NCBI GenBank assembly: GCA_018651745.1
Contig: JABIDL010000040.1
Span: 1-64,000, forward strand
DNA: 64,000 nt
Direction of reading: 5' to 3'
DNA from: Candidatus Neomarinimicrobiota bacterium
GTDB lineage: Bacteria; Fidelibacterota; Marinisomatia; Marinisomatales; TCS55
The stretch's first letter is position 1, and each line of letters opens with the position of its first letter. The position numbers and the translations under genes are program-made. Below the pieces are notes generated by a model. It did no database searches, was not told where the DNA came from, and was given only the letters and a program-made list of their open reading frames with translations. Of the stretch, positions 36,120 through 44,991 are shown piece after piece.

Positions 36120-37181
36120 ATGAAAGACACACTACTAGGACTTTATGAATTTTGGGGCCCGCCAGCGGTCACAATAGTTATCGGTATTATGGCCGGATGG
36201 ATTTTCAAACGATTTATTCACAGCCGTATTGAAAAAATTACAACCAAGACTTCATGGAAAGGAGACGACCTAGTTTTCGAATCAATCCAATCCTACATTT
36301 TATTCTGGTTCTTTTTGGGTGCGGTTTACATGGCAGTAAACGGGCTCGATGTCAGCGGTGATTATGCTTCTTATTCCAAATATGTTGGTTATATAGCAAA
36401 GATCGCTTTAGCACTATTGATTTTATCCATCACCATGTCCATTGCTAAAGTTGTTGTTGGCTTGCTTGATTTATGGTCGAAAAGTAAAGGGTCATCATTT
36501 CCTTCAACAGCCATTTTTACAAACTTGGCAAGGATAACAATCATAATGATTGGTGTCTTAATAATTTTACAATCTTTTGGTCTTTCTATTACGCCTATTC
36601 TCACTGCTTTTGGAGTGGGTGGTCTTGCAGTTTCGCTAGCATTGAAAGATACATTGTCTGATTTTTTTGCTGGACTTCACATTCTTTTGTCTCAGAAAGT
36701 CCGCATTGATGATTTTGTTGAGCTTGATTCAGGTCAAATGGGATATGTAACCAATATCACATGGCGGAATACTTCTCTAAAAGAGCGAACCAATAATTTA
36801 ATTACAATTCCGAACTCGAAATTATCCAATGCGATTACGAAAAATTATGATGTTATAGATACCAGTTATTCTGTTAAAGTCACCGGTGGGGTAGCGTATG
36901 ACAGTGATTTAGACCACGTAGAACAGGTGATTATAGAGGTTGCTAATTCAGTTATCAAGGATTTGGATACTGCTAAAAAAGATCATACGCCGGCGGTTCG
37001 CTTCCAAGAGTTTGGTGATTCCAGTATTAACTTTACCGTTTATATGCGCGCAGTAAAATACGGCGATCATCATCCCGTCAAACATGAATTTATTAAACGG
37101 CTTCATAAAAAGTTTGATGCAGAAGGAATTGAAATTCCTTTCCCCATCCGAACGTTAGTCCACAAAAACTCCCCTGAATGA
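36120..37181 (+). CDS. mscS: MscS-family mechanosensitive channel
   Basis: 353 residues. Several N-terminal helices are followed by the pore helix and the glycine/alanine pattern GVGGLAVSLALKDTLSDFFAGLHI. The cytoplasmic beta domain follows (DDFVELDSGQMGYVTNITWRNTSLK and NLITIPNSKLSNAITKNY). It would release osmolytes on hypo-osmotic shock. It overlaps the DUF423 gene by four bases. Confidence 0.93.
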   Translation: MKDTLLGLYEFWGPPAVTIVIGIMAGWIFKRFIHSRIEKITTKTSWKGDDLVFESIQSYILFWFFLGAVYMAVNGLDVSGDYASYSKYVGYIAKIALALLILSITMSIAKVVVGLLDLWSKSKGSSFPSTAIFTNLARITIIMIGVLIILQSFGLSITPILTAFGVGGLAVSLALKDTLSDFFAGLHILLSQKVRIDDFVELDSGQMGYVTNITWRNTSLKERTNNLITIPNSKLSNAITKNYDVIDTSYSVKVTGGVAYDSDLDHVEQVIIEVANSVIKDLDTAKKDHTPAVRFQEFGDSSINFTVYMRAVKYGDHHPVKHEFIKRLHKKFDAEGIEIPFPIRTLVHKNSPE

Positions 37182-37546
37182 AAACATGGATCATGGCAGG
37201 CGCAGTGCTTGCCGGACTTGCGGTAGTTTTTGGTGCTTTTGGTGCGCATGGCCTTAAATCTAGAGTATCGCCGGAAGATATCATTATTTTCGATACGGGC
37301 GTTAAATATCATATGTATCATGCATTAGGTTTGATTTTAATCGGAATCTTGGGTTTTCATTTTCCTGAAAAATCAATGTCCGCTCCTGCTACATTAATGA
37401 GTGTAGGAATACTAATCTTTTCCGGAAGTTTGTACATTCTAGTTCTAACCGGATTCCGGTGGCTTGGCGCTATAACTCCCGTTGGAGGGTTGGCATTAAT
37501 CTCAAGTTGGTTGTTGCTGGCGTATAACTTGTACCGTCTAGGATAA
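37178..37546 (+). CDS. DUF423 membrane protein
   Basis: 122-residue, four-helix membrane protein. AGLAVVFGAFGAHGLKS near the N-terminus and YHMYHALGLILIG are the signature of DUF423 (YwdK-like). Function is unknown in the family. It is coupled to the MscS gene by an ATGA overlap. Confidence 0.88.
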   Translation: MKTWIMAGAVLAGLAVVFGAFGAHGLKSRVSPEDIIIFDTGVKYHMYHALGLILIGILGFHFPEKSMSAPATLMSVGILIFSGSLYILVLTGFRWLGAITPVGGLALISSWLLLAYNLYRLG

Positions 37547-37592
37547 TTTATAATCTGGGCGACGTTACAGAATCAATACTTATAATCCACAA

Positions 37593-38429
37593 ATTATTGA
37601 CGGAGCTATCGGCACCGAATTGATCAATCGTGGAGTTAATCTGCCATTACCTCTCTGGTCTGCAGAAGCAAATTTTACAGATCCAGAAATTGTATTAAGC
37701 ATACACCAAGATTATATTTCAGCAGGTGCTGATATTATTACAACCAATACATTCCGCACGACTACATACAGTTATCGAAAAGCTGGGTATACTCCAAAAC
37801 GTGCACAAGAAAGAGCTAAAACCAGTTTAATGAATGCAGTGGATTTGGCAAGAAAAGCGGTGGGAGAAGATATACAAGTTGTTGGTTCAATTACTGCTGT
37901 CGATGACTGTTATTCGCCTGAATTATACCCCGGGAAGGGTCCAGTTGAAGATACGTATGGTGAATTGATAGAATGGTTTAGTGAAACTGAAATTGATTTG
38001 CTTTTATTTGAAACAATGGGCCATTATGAAGAAATAAAAATTGCTCTTGAAGCGAGCCGAAATATAGAATCAGAATGCTGGTTTAGCTTAATATTAAAGG
38101 ATGGCGAATATATTCTTGATGAACACTCCTTGGAAGAAACAATCAATCTGATTAAAGAGTTTTCAGTTTCATGTTTAATGCTTAATTGCAATACAATTGA
38201 AACAACTCAAAGTGCCCTTGAACTTTTTTTATCCCTTTGGACAGATAAATGGGGTGTTTACTCTAATTTGGGTGTTACTGAATTTGATAATGATTATTTT
38301 GATACAATAAATGATTATAACTTTAAAGAGAGTATTTCATTGTATTTAGAGCATAGTCCTTCAGTAATCGGTGCTTGCTGTGGGTCAAATCCAAAACACA
38401 TTAAAATGATAAAAAATTTGATTAACTAA
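37593..38429 (+). CDS. Homocysteine S-methyltransferase; no standard start codon available
   Basis: Zinc enzyme that methylates homocysteine to methionine (MmuM/BHMT type). The N-terminal substrate motif IIDGAIGTELINRG lies upstream of the first usual start (TTG at 37620). The frame opens after a stop at 37551 and holds only ATC at 37572 and ATT at 37593 and 37596 before that motif. The zinc cysteines are present: LNCNT (C199) and GACCGSN (C262, C263), counted from 37593. I place the start at the ATT at 37593, giving 278 residues, without a good ribosome site; the true start is uncertain. No DNA evidence for a frameshift from the DUF423 gene was found. Confidence 0.82.
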   Translation: MIDGAIGTELINRGVNLPLPLWSAEANFTDPEIVLSIHQDYISAGADIITTNTFRTTTYSYRKAGYTPKRAQERAKTSLMNAVDLARKAVGEDIQVVGSITAVDDCYSPELYPGKGPVEDTYGELIEWFSETEIDLLLFETMGHYEEIKIALEASRNIESECWFSLILKDGEYILDEHSLEETINLIKEFSVSCLMLNCNTIETTQSALELFLSLWTDKWGVYSNLGVTEFDNDYFDTINDYNFKESISLYLEHSPSVIGACCGSNPKHIKMIKNLIN

Positions 38430-38458
38430 TCAATTACACTTTTATAATAGGATAATTA

Positions 38459-38896
38459 ATGCATTTAAAGATTAAACCATTTAACACAGCCGTTCGCAAT
38501 GTTTATGAAAACCATGGCCATTTCCACGATGGGGATGCAGGAATAGATTTATTTGTCGTAAATGAACAATCGATAATGGCTGGCGAATCAACCCTGATTC
38601 ATTTGCAGATTTCATGTGAAAATTCAGAAAATAAGCCTTATTTACTGATGCCCCGTTCCAGCATTGCTAAAACGCCTTTACGGTTGAGTAATTCCATCGG
38701 ATTAATTGATGGCGGTTACCGCGGGGAAATCATGGCAGCTGTGGATAATATTAAGACTGAAGATTATACAGTTGAACCAGGGCAGCGATTATTTCAGTTA
38801 GTTGCCATGGACGGCTCGCCGATCCATTTTAAATTGGTAGATGAATTATCAGATACATCCCGCGGTAGTGGAGGATTTGGCAGTACAGGGAAGTGA
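38459..38896 (+). CDS. dut: dUTP diphosphatase
   Basis: Trimeric dUTPase, 145 residues, converting dUTP to dUMP and PPi. All five motifs can be read: DAGIDL (1), PRSSIAKTPL (2), NSIGLIDGGYRGEIMAAVDN (3), PGQRLFQLV (4) and RGSGGFGSTG (5, the mobile P-loop-like tail). Start is the ATG at 38459, 29 bases after the methyltransferase gene, with AGGATAA just upstream. Confidence 0.95.
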   Translation: MHLKIKPFNTAVRNVYENHGHFHDGDAGIDLFVVNEQSIMAGESTLIHLQISCENSENKPYLLMPRSSIAKTPLRLSNSIGLIDGGYRGEIMAAVDNIKTEDYTVEPGQRLFQLVAMDGSPIHFKLVDELSDTSRGSGGFGSTGK

Positions 38897-39039
38897 ATTA
38901 TAATATTGTATTAGATTTATTCAATATGAGAAACCAACTCAAAATTCTTTCATTGAACACTTTAATCGAACATATAACAAGGAAGTGCTAAATCTTTTGA
39001 TTAATCATAAAAATAAATCTAATTTGATTTGGTAGTAAA
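38897..39039. other. Non-coding spacer before the secreted-protein cassette
   Basis: AT-rich spacer between dut and the small ORF at 39040. I see no clear terminator, repeat or RNA gene in it; it presumably holds the promoter for the cassette. Confidence 0.4.
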
Positions 39040-39153
39040 ATGGATGTAATTACACAAGTACACAGGATTTATATGAATACAGAAACAAATTGGACCCGCA
39101 ATTTCAACAGATTTGTTCAGCAAAATAGAATATTCCGAACAAGAAAAGAATGA
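39040..39153 (+). CDS. 37-codon ORF overlapping the CsgG-like gene
   Basis: ATG at 39040 to TGA at 39151-39153, sharing ATGA with the next start. The product is polar and basic (ends WTRNFNRFVQQNRIFRTRKE) with no signal peptide. It could be a coupling leader peptide, a real microprotein or the remnant of a longer gene; I recognise no family and there is no strong ribosome site. Confidence 0.3.
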   Translation: MDVITQVHRIYMNTETNWTRNFNRFVQQNRIFRTRKE

Positions 39154-39896
39154 TTAGTAATTTCTTCAAATTTACATGTGGTTTGTATGTATTTGTTTTG
39201 TCATCATTTTTGGCAGGACAGACCTCTGTTATTTCAGTTATTCCATTAGACTATGATTTATCTGAAACTATTGAAAGAGAAATATTGAAAAAAGATATTT
39301 CTGATTTAATCAGAGGTGAAATAATCAAATCAGAAAGAGCAAATTTAGTTGATAGAGAAAAAGAAATTACTGCAATTTCTGATGATGCATATCGATATGG
39401 AGTAAGATCAGATTCTATCGCTAAAGAAATTGGTTTGATAAATGGTGCGACACATTTAATGACGTGGTCTATCCGTACATCGAAAAATAAATATCATTTC
39501 GACTTTAAACATTATAATATATCCAGTAACAGTGGTTCGATTTCGAGAGCAAAATGGTTAAAGGGAGCGTTGCGATTTCGTTTTTCGGTAAAAAAGAATA
39601 ATGAAGAGTTAAAACTTAAAATAAGAAAATCTACTTGGTTAGTTCTTGGAACAACTCCCCCAAAAGGAAGATTCCCTGAAGATTCATTTTTAACAAATTT
39701 GTGGTACAAAATTAAAATATTTACGGACAGTTTCCTTTTTTGGCTCGAAATGTCTTACGGAATTGGTTATGTCATTTTTCTGTTAGTGATGCTTTCTTCA
39801 TTTGGTGGTTATGGTGTTTATACGATAGTTAGTGGTGGAGGTGGTGAACAATCAATTGGAATGGGATTACCACCGGAATATCCGGAAGCACCATAA
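39150..39896 (+). CDS. CsgG/FlgO-like domain protein with C-terminal membrane helix
   Basis: 248 residues. A signal peptide (FKFTCGLYVFVLSSFLAGQ) precedes a domain that follows the CsgG/FlgO pattern: DLIRGEIIKSERANLVDREK, then SIAKEIGLINGATHLMTWSI. Near the C-terminus there is one transmembrane helix (YGIGYVIFLLVMLSSFGGYGVY) and a Gly/Pro-rich tail. Its stop overlaps the start of the giant adhesin by one base (TAATG), so the two are made together and it may help to export or anchor that protein. Confidence 0.6.
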   Translation: MISNFFKFTCGLYVFVLSSFLAGQTSVISVIPLDYDLSETIEREILKKDISDLIRGEIIKSERANLVDREKEITAISDDAYRYGVRSDSIAKEIGLINGATHLMTWSIRTSKNKYHFDFKHYNISSNSGSISRAKWLKGALRFRFSVKKNNEELKLKIRKSTWLVLGTTPPKGRFPEDSFLTNLWYKIKIFTDSFLFWLEMSYGIGYVIFLLVMLSSFGGYGVYTIVSGGGGEQSIGMGLPPEYPEAP

Positions 39897-42800
39897 TGCA
39901 ATATTACTCAATTCCTAAAAATCTATATTTATTCATACAATTAGGTTTGGCTTTTTCCTTGCTTACAGGACAAACCCAAGTTGGTGAAGACATTGACGGC
40001 GAAACGGCGAACGATCGATCAGGTTGGTCAGTATCTATGGACTCAGACGGTAGTCATGTCGCTATCGGATCAAGATATAATGATGCCGGGATTCCAGGTT
40101 CCAATCTAGGTCATGTTCGTGTATATGAATATAGCAGTGGTAGTTGGAGTCAAGTGGGAGCTGATATTGATGGAGAGGCCAATACTGATTATTCCGGCCA
40201 TTCTGTTTCTTTAGATTCAGATGGCAGTCATGTGATCATTGGTGCACCTGAAAATGATGGTGCGGGTGGTTATAATAGCGGTCATGCTCGTGTGTATGAA
40301 TACAGTAGCGGTAGCTGGAGTCAATTGGGAAGCGATATCGACGGAGATGCGGTCGGTGATAATATGGGTATTTCGGTTTCTATCGATTCTGACGGAAGCC
40401 ATATTGCTGTCGGCGCAATCTACAAAGATGGTAATGGTTCGGATGCCGGCCATGTGAGAATTTTTGAATACGATGGTAGCGCTTGGAGTCAAGTAGGTAG
40501 CGATATTCATGGTGAAACAGCGGGAGATCAATCAGGCGTTTCTGTTTCTATAGATTCAGATGGAAGCCATGTAGCAATTGGTTCAACCCAAAATGATGAT
40601 GGTGGAGGTAATTCAGGTCATGTGCGTGTTTTTGAATATAGTGGAAGTAGTTGGAGTCAAATAGGAAGTGACATTGATGGAGAAGCTGCTGGAGATTATT
40701 CAGGCGGTTCTATTTCCATCGATTCGGATGGTAGTCATGTAGCTATTGGTGCTGAAAACAAAAATTCTAATACGGGTCAAGTTCGTGTTTTTGAATATAC
40801 GGGAGGTAGTTGGAGTCAATTAGGTAGCGATATTGATGGCGTTGCCGCTGGAGATTATTTTGGTACATCGGTTTCAATCGATTCAGATGGTATTAATTTA
40901 ATTGTAGGCGGGAAGGGAAATGACGATGGCTCTGGTAATGCAGGACATGTGAGATTATATAGCTACAGTGGCAGTAGTTGGGTCCAAATAGGCGATGATA
41001 TTTATGGTGAATCTGCTAGTGACTATTCAGGTTCTTCTGTATCTATCGATTCTGATGGCAGTCATGTGGCTCTTAGTGCTCCATATAATAGTGGTTCTGC
41101 AAGCTCAGCAGGACATGTGAGAGTTTTTACATTTGAAATCCCCGGTATCACCGTTTCAATTTCTGATTCCATCACGTCAGAAGTAGGAGATACGGCTAGC
41201 TTTTCAGTCGTTCTGGATAGTGAACCAACCGCGGATGTAACTATTCCGATTTCCAGTTCTGATTTAACCGAAGGCACAGTCTCACCAGATACCTTAACAT
41301 TTACGGCCGCCAACTGGAATGCAGCTCAAATGGTAACCATTACCGGAGTGAATGATGATGTGGATGATGGCGATATTGCATATACAATTGTATTGTCCGC
41401 AGCTACCAGTTCTGATGGAAATTATAATGGTGTAGATGCGGATGATGTTTCAATGACAAACACAGATGATGATAGCGCCGGGATTACAGTCGCAGTAACC
41501 GATTCCACCACAACAGAAACAGGCGAGACAGGAACATTTACAGTTGTATTAAACAGTGAGCCAACCGGAGATGTAGTTCTTCCAATTTCCAGTTCTGATT
41601 TAACCGAAGGCACAGTCTCACCAGATACGTTAACATTTACGGCCGCCAACTGGAATGCAGTTCAAACGGTAACAATCACCGGTGTAAATGATGATGTGGA
41701 TGATGGCGATATTGCATATACAATTTTATTGTCAGCAGCTACCAGTTCTGATGGAAATTATAATGGTGTAGATGCGGATGATGTTTCAATGACAAACACA
41801 GATGATGATACTGCGAGTTTTACTGTATCATATTCAAACTCACTTATAACGTCAGAAGCAGGAGGTACTACTAGTTTAACGCTTGTTCTGGATAGTGAGC
41901 CAACCGGAGATGTAGTTATTCCAATTTCCAGTTCTGATCTAACCGAAGGCACAGTCTCACCAGATACCTTAACATTTACGGCCGCCAACTGGAATGCAGC
42001 TCAAACGGTAACCATCACCGGAGTGAATGATTTTGTGGATGATGGTGATATTATATATACAATAACATTTGGATCAGCAACAAGTAGTGATATTAATTAT
42101 AATGGAAGTAATCCTTCAGATGAAAGTATTACAAATACGGATGATGATAGCGCCGGGATTACAGTCGTGGTTTCTGATTCCATTACGTCAGAAGTAGGAG
42201 AAACTGCTAGTTTTACGGTTGTTCTGGGTAGTGAACCAACGGCAGATGTGACCATTGGAGTTTCGAGCAGTGATGAGACTGAAGGAACAGTGGATGTTTC
42301 TACACTTACCTTTACATCAGGAAATTGGAGTTCAGCTCAAACAGTTACAATGACGGGTGCGGATGATAATGAAGCAGATGGTGATGTATCTTATTCCATC
42401 ATTTTAGCTGCCGCAAGTAGTACAGATGGAAATTATCAAGGACTGGACCCTGACGATATAAGTGTTACCAATCTGGATTACGAACCGATAATATCTGTTT
42501 TATCGACAACGATAGATTTTGATAGTGTTGTTGTTTTGAGTGATAGTACCCAAACAATAACCGTTGGCAACGCAGGGAATGAGAATTTGGTTATTGATTC
42601 GGTAGCGATGACATCCGGTATATTTTCTATTGAATCATTCTTATACCCATTGACAATAGCCCCGGCAGAAGATAGTATATTTTCAATAATATTTTATCCA
42701 CAGGACACTATTAGTTATAGTGAGGAACTTGTGATTTATAGTAATGATCCTGATAGTTCTTCATTTCAAATAAGCTTATCAGGTACAGGATACAACAGCC

Positions 42801-44413
42801 CTCCTATTATAGTTGAAATAGATGAACCTGATTCAGTTTCGTTAGGTGATTCTGTGACAGTCAATATAACAGTTACAGATGATGATAGTATAACAACAGT
42901 CGTATTGAATTATTTTGTAGGTGGAGATACCAGCATGTATGCGGTCCTGGCGACTGATTCGGATGGAGATGGAACATTTTCAGCTGAAATTGACAGTAGC
43001 GCTATCGGATTGACAGGAGTTGCCTATTATGTTGCAGTATCCGATGAATTTGGGAATACGAGTATCAGCGATACCGTATCAATTATAACGCAGTTTAATG
43101 AGAATGTTTTGAATACAGAAATAAATGGTAGCGCTTACACTGAAGGAATACCAACCTCAAAATGGCGATTGATTTCTGTTCCAACAAATTTAGACAATTC
43201 TTCCGTAGCTAATACAATTCAAGATGAGCTGAGTCAATCTTCTTCTGATGACACTTGGCGATTATATGAGGATTCTGGTAATGCAACTTGGATAGAAGCA
43301 GAATCATTTGTTTTAGGACAAGGATATTGGATACAGCAGCGTGTGGAAAGCGATATTGATTTTTCGACCGGTTCAGGACAGTCTGTTGACCTGCTTGGTT
43401 TTTCCATCAATATACCGTCAGGATGGAGTCTGATCGGGAATCCGTATCCATTTGAATTGGAGATCACTTTTGATGAAGCACAGGTTTATGGACCATTGAC
43501 ATATGGAAGCACAAGCACAGAAAGCTGGGATGCAGAAAGCAATATTTTATCTCCTTGGCAGGGATATGCTATCTATAATCGCACAGCTGATGAGGTTGCA
43601 TTGGATATCAAACCTCTGGAAAGAGGAGGCGGGGCCTTACTAAAGGAAGCTGATGTTAATGCCGGTTGGCAAATAGTCATTAGTATTGACAATGGTGAAT
43701 ACGGTGACATATACAATGCCATTGGAAGAAAAACCGGAGCGTCGGAACAATTGGATATTTGGGATAATCCCGAACCACCAGCTTTGGATCAATATGTTTC
43801 TCTGAATATGACCCGTAAAGAATGGGGTGTAAAATCAATGTTGACTACAGATATCCGTTCTATGGATATAATCAATGGAATTTGGGACATGAATTTGGAT
43901 ATTGGAAATGTGCAAGGTCCATTCACTGTTTCAACAGATCAAATTGGTTCGTTGCCCGAAGGGCACGTCGCAGTACTTCTTGATCATATTGAGCATCAGA
44001 TTTATGATATTTCCAAAAACCAGGAAATAGTTATAACAAAGGCAATGGAAGAATTTAGTTATCCTATATCAATGATAGTTGGTGTCCCGGCATTTGTTGA
44101 AGCTGCAGCGAAAAATATATTATCTACCATCCCAGAAAAGTTTGCACTCCATCAAAACTTTCCCAACCCCTTTAACCCCTCGACACATATTTCTTTCTCA
44201 TTACCAAAACCATCTAACGTTGAGGTTAAGATATACAATATTCTTGGTCAGTCCGTAGTTACACTAATCAATGATTGGCGTAATTTGGGCCACCACAGTG
44301 TTCAATGGAACGGTAGGGATAAATGGGGAGAAAGTGTTGGGACTGGTATCTATTTCTACAGCTTGGAGACAGCGGATTTTCGGCAGGTGAAGAAATTGAT
44401 GTTATTGAAATAA
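39896..44413 (+). CDS. Giant repeat adhesin with Calx-beta-like repeats and type A T9SS sorting tail
   Basis: 1505 residues. A signal peptide (to about residue 27) is followed by seven FG-GAP-like repeats of about 56 residues (28-417; motif SVSIDSDGSHVAIG..N...GHVRVFEY..G.WSQ). Next are four Calx-beta-like repeats (417-862; EPTGDV.IPISSSDLTEGTVSPDTLTFTAANWN). Then come an ASH/HYDIN-like domain (TITVGNAGNENLVIDSV), an Ig-like domain, a domain with WRLISVP..SGWSLIGNPYPF, and the C-terminal sorting domain from about 1412 (FALHQNFPNPFNPSTHISF, ending KKLMLLK). It is expected at the cell surface through type IX secretion, probably for Ca2+-dependent adhesion. Confidence 0.9.
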   Translation: MQYYSIPKNLYLFIQLGLAFSLLTGQTQVGEDIDGETANDRSGWSVSMDSDGSHVAIGSRYNDAGIPGSNLGHVRVYEYSSGSWSQVGADIDGEANTDYSGHSVSLDSDGSHVIIGAPENDGAGGYNSGHARVYEYSSGSWSQLGSDIDGDAVGDNMGISVSIDSDGSHIAVGAIYKDGNGSDAGHVRIFEYDGSAWSQVGSDIHGETAGDQSGVSVSIDSDGSHVAIGSTQNDDGGGNSGHVRVFEYSGSSWSQIGSDIDGEAAGDYSGGSISIDSDGSHVAIGAENKNSNTGQVRVFEYTGGSWSQLGSDIDGVAAGDYFGTSVSIDSDGINLIVGGKGNDDGSGNAGHVRLYSYSGSSWVQIGDDIYGESASDYSGSSVSIDSDGSHVALSAPYNSGSASSAGHVRVFTFEIPGITVSISDSITSEVGDTASFSVVLDSEPTADVTIPISSSDLTEGTVSPDTLTFTAANWNAAQMVTITGVNDDVDDGDIAYTIVLSAATSSDGNYNGVDADDVSMTNTDDDSAGITVAVTDSTTTETGETGTFTVVLNSEPTGDVVLPISSSDLTEGTVSPDTLTFTAANWNAVQTVTITGVNDDVDDGDIAYTILLSAATSSDGNYNGVDADDVSMTNTDDDTASFTVSYSNSLITSEAGGTTSLTLVLDSEPTGDVVIPISSSDLTEGTVSPDTLTFTAANWNAAQTVTITGVNDFVDDGDIIYTITFGSATSSDINYNGSNPSDESITNTDDDSAGITVVVSDSITSEVGETASFTVVLGSEPTADVTIGVSSSDETEGTVDVSTLTFTSGNWSSAQTVTMTGADDNEADGDVSYSIILAAASSTDGNYQGLDPDDISVTNLDYEPIISVLSTTIDFDSVVVLSDSTQTITVGNAGNENLVIDSVAMTSGIFSIESFLYPLTIAPAEDSIFSIIFYPQDTISYSEELVIYSNDPDSSSFQISLSGTGYNSPPIIVEIDEPDSVSLGDSVTVNITVTDDDSITTVVLNYFVGGDTSMYAVLATDSDGDGTFSAEIDSSAIGLTGVAYYVAVSDEFGNTSISDTVSIITQFNENVLNTEINGSAYTEGIPTSKWRLISVPTNLDNSSVANTIQDELSQSSSDDTWRLYEDSGNATWIEAESFVLGQGYWIQQRVESDIDFSTGSGQSVDLLGFSINIPSGWSLIGNPYPFELEITFDEAQVYGPLTYGSTSTESWDAESNILSPWQGYAIYNRTADEVALDIKPLERGGGALLKEADVNAGWQIVISIDNGEYGDIYNAIGRKTGASEQLDIWDNPEPPALDQYVSLNMTRKEWGVKSMLTTDIRSMDIINGIWDMNLDIGNVQGPFTVSTDQIGSLPEGHVAVLLDHIEHQIYDISKNQEIVITKAMEEFSYPISMIVGVPAFVEAAAKNILSTIPEKFALHQNFPNPFNPSTHISFSLPKPSNVEVKIYNILGQSVVTLINDWRNLGHHSVQWNGRDKWGESVGTGIYFYSLETADFRQVKKLMLLK
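39979..41145 (+). repeat. Seven FG-GAP-like repeats of about 168 bp
   Basis: Unit starts are readable at about 39979, 40149, 40319, 40487, 40655, 40814 and 40982 (each ...CAA..GG.G.TGA.AT...GG.GA). The units are clearly related at protein level and moderately diverged in DNA. They probably form a seven-bladed propeller. Confidence 0.75.
41146..42480 (+). repeat. Calx-beta-like tandem repeats, the first three with a 336-bp period
   Basis: The 5' part of units 1-3 is almost identical at DNA level: blocks such as ACCGAAGGCACAGTCTCACC occur 336 bases apart in successive units, and GGCCGCCAACTGGAATGCAG does so too. The fourth unit (from about 42151) is diverged. Recent unequal crossing-over or gene conversion explains the pattern. 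Confidence 0.8.
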
Positions 44414-44615
44414 TCATCTACAAATTGTATTAATAGCACACCTTGAAATGGTGGTATGATAAATATTACGTTTTACACATGATCAATTTTCCCGCCTTGT
44501 CAAGGTTACACATAGACTATACAGACTTTCGACTTTCCACCACAATAGCGAGGAATTACACAAAAAACATACGAAAATGGTGGAATGGTACAAAGATCAA
44601 AAGTAGGAGAAAACC

Positions 44616-44789
44616 ATGAAAACCCAGATTGCTAAAATCATAGCAGTTGCATTACCACTCATTAGTCTTGTCACTGCTCAACCGAGTTTTCCGTCTAATC
44701 CGAACCAAGCGCCCATTGGTGGGCTTGGGTTTTTGGCGGCTGCAGGAGGTGCGTGGGCGGTGAAGAAGTTGAGAGAAAAGAATAAATAG
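44616..44789 (+). CDS. Secreted microprotein with PID-CTERM-like tail
   Basis: 57 residues: a signal peptide (KTQIAKIIAVALPLISLVTAQ), a Pro/Ser/Asn linker of about 11 residues (PSFPSNPNQA), then PIGGLGFLAAAGGAWAVKKL and a basic end (REKNK). The second hydrophobic stretch followed by basic residues resembles the PID-CTERM sorting tail of Bacteroidetes proteins (P-I-D/G-G-hydrophobic-KKL-R). AGGAGA eight bases upstream supports the start. It lies about 200 bases after the adhesin gene and may be transcribed alone. Confidence 0.7.
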   Translation: MKTQIAKIIAVALPLISLVTAQPSFPSNPNQAPIGGLGFLAAAGGAWAVKKLREKNK

Positions 44790-44861
44790 TTTTATAAACA
44801 TACGCTAAACGGGTTTTGCTTACCGATGAATAATTTTGAGAAAATGGAAATGAGGAACCTG

Positions 44862-44888
44862 TTAGCACTCTAATAAAAAGAGTGCCAA
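44862..44888 (+). promoter_or_regulatory. CIRCE operator (HrcA-binding) upstream of groES-groEL
   Basis: TTAGCACTC - nine bases - GAGTGCCAA, one base off the CIRCE consensus TTAGCACTC-N9-GAGTGCTAA. A TATAAT at 44901-44906 lies just downstream and could be the -10 box, which would place the operator over the promoter. HrcA repression lifted by heat is the known mechanism; hrcA itself is not in the window. Confidence 0.92.
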
Positions 44889-44991
44889 TTTGTATTGTTT
44901 TATAATGATTTATATAAATACCTTCCGTGCTACTCAATAGGGTAGAAAAACAAATTTAATGAACCAATAACATAAATGGAGATAGGTTAAT

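Noticed and set aside
39896-44413. Tandem repeats considered as a CRISPR-like array
   Set aside because: The repeats are in-frame coding units of 168 and 336 bp in a single long gene, with no spacers and no cas genes.
44449-44588. AATGGTGG(T/A)ATG occurring twice (44449 and 44576) and the short palindrome CCTTGTCAAGG at 44495
   Set aside because: Too short and too A/T-rich in context to separate from chance; no link to a gene start.
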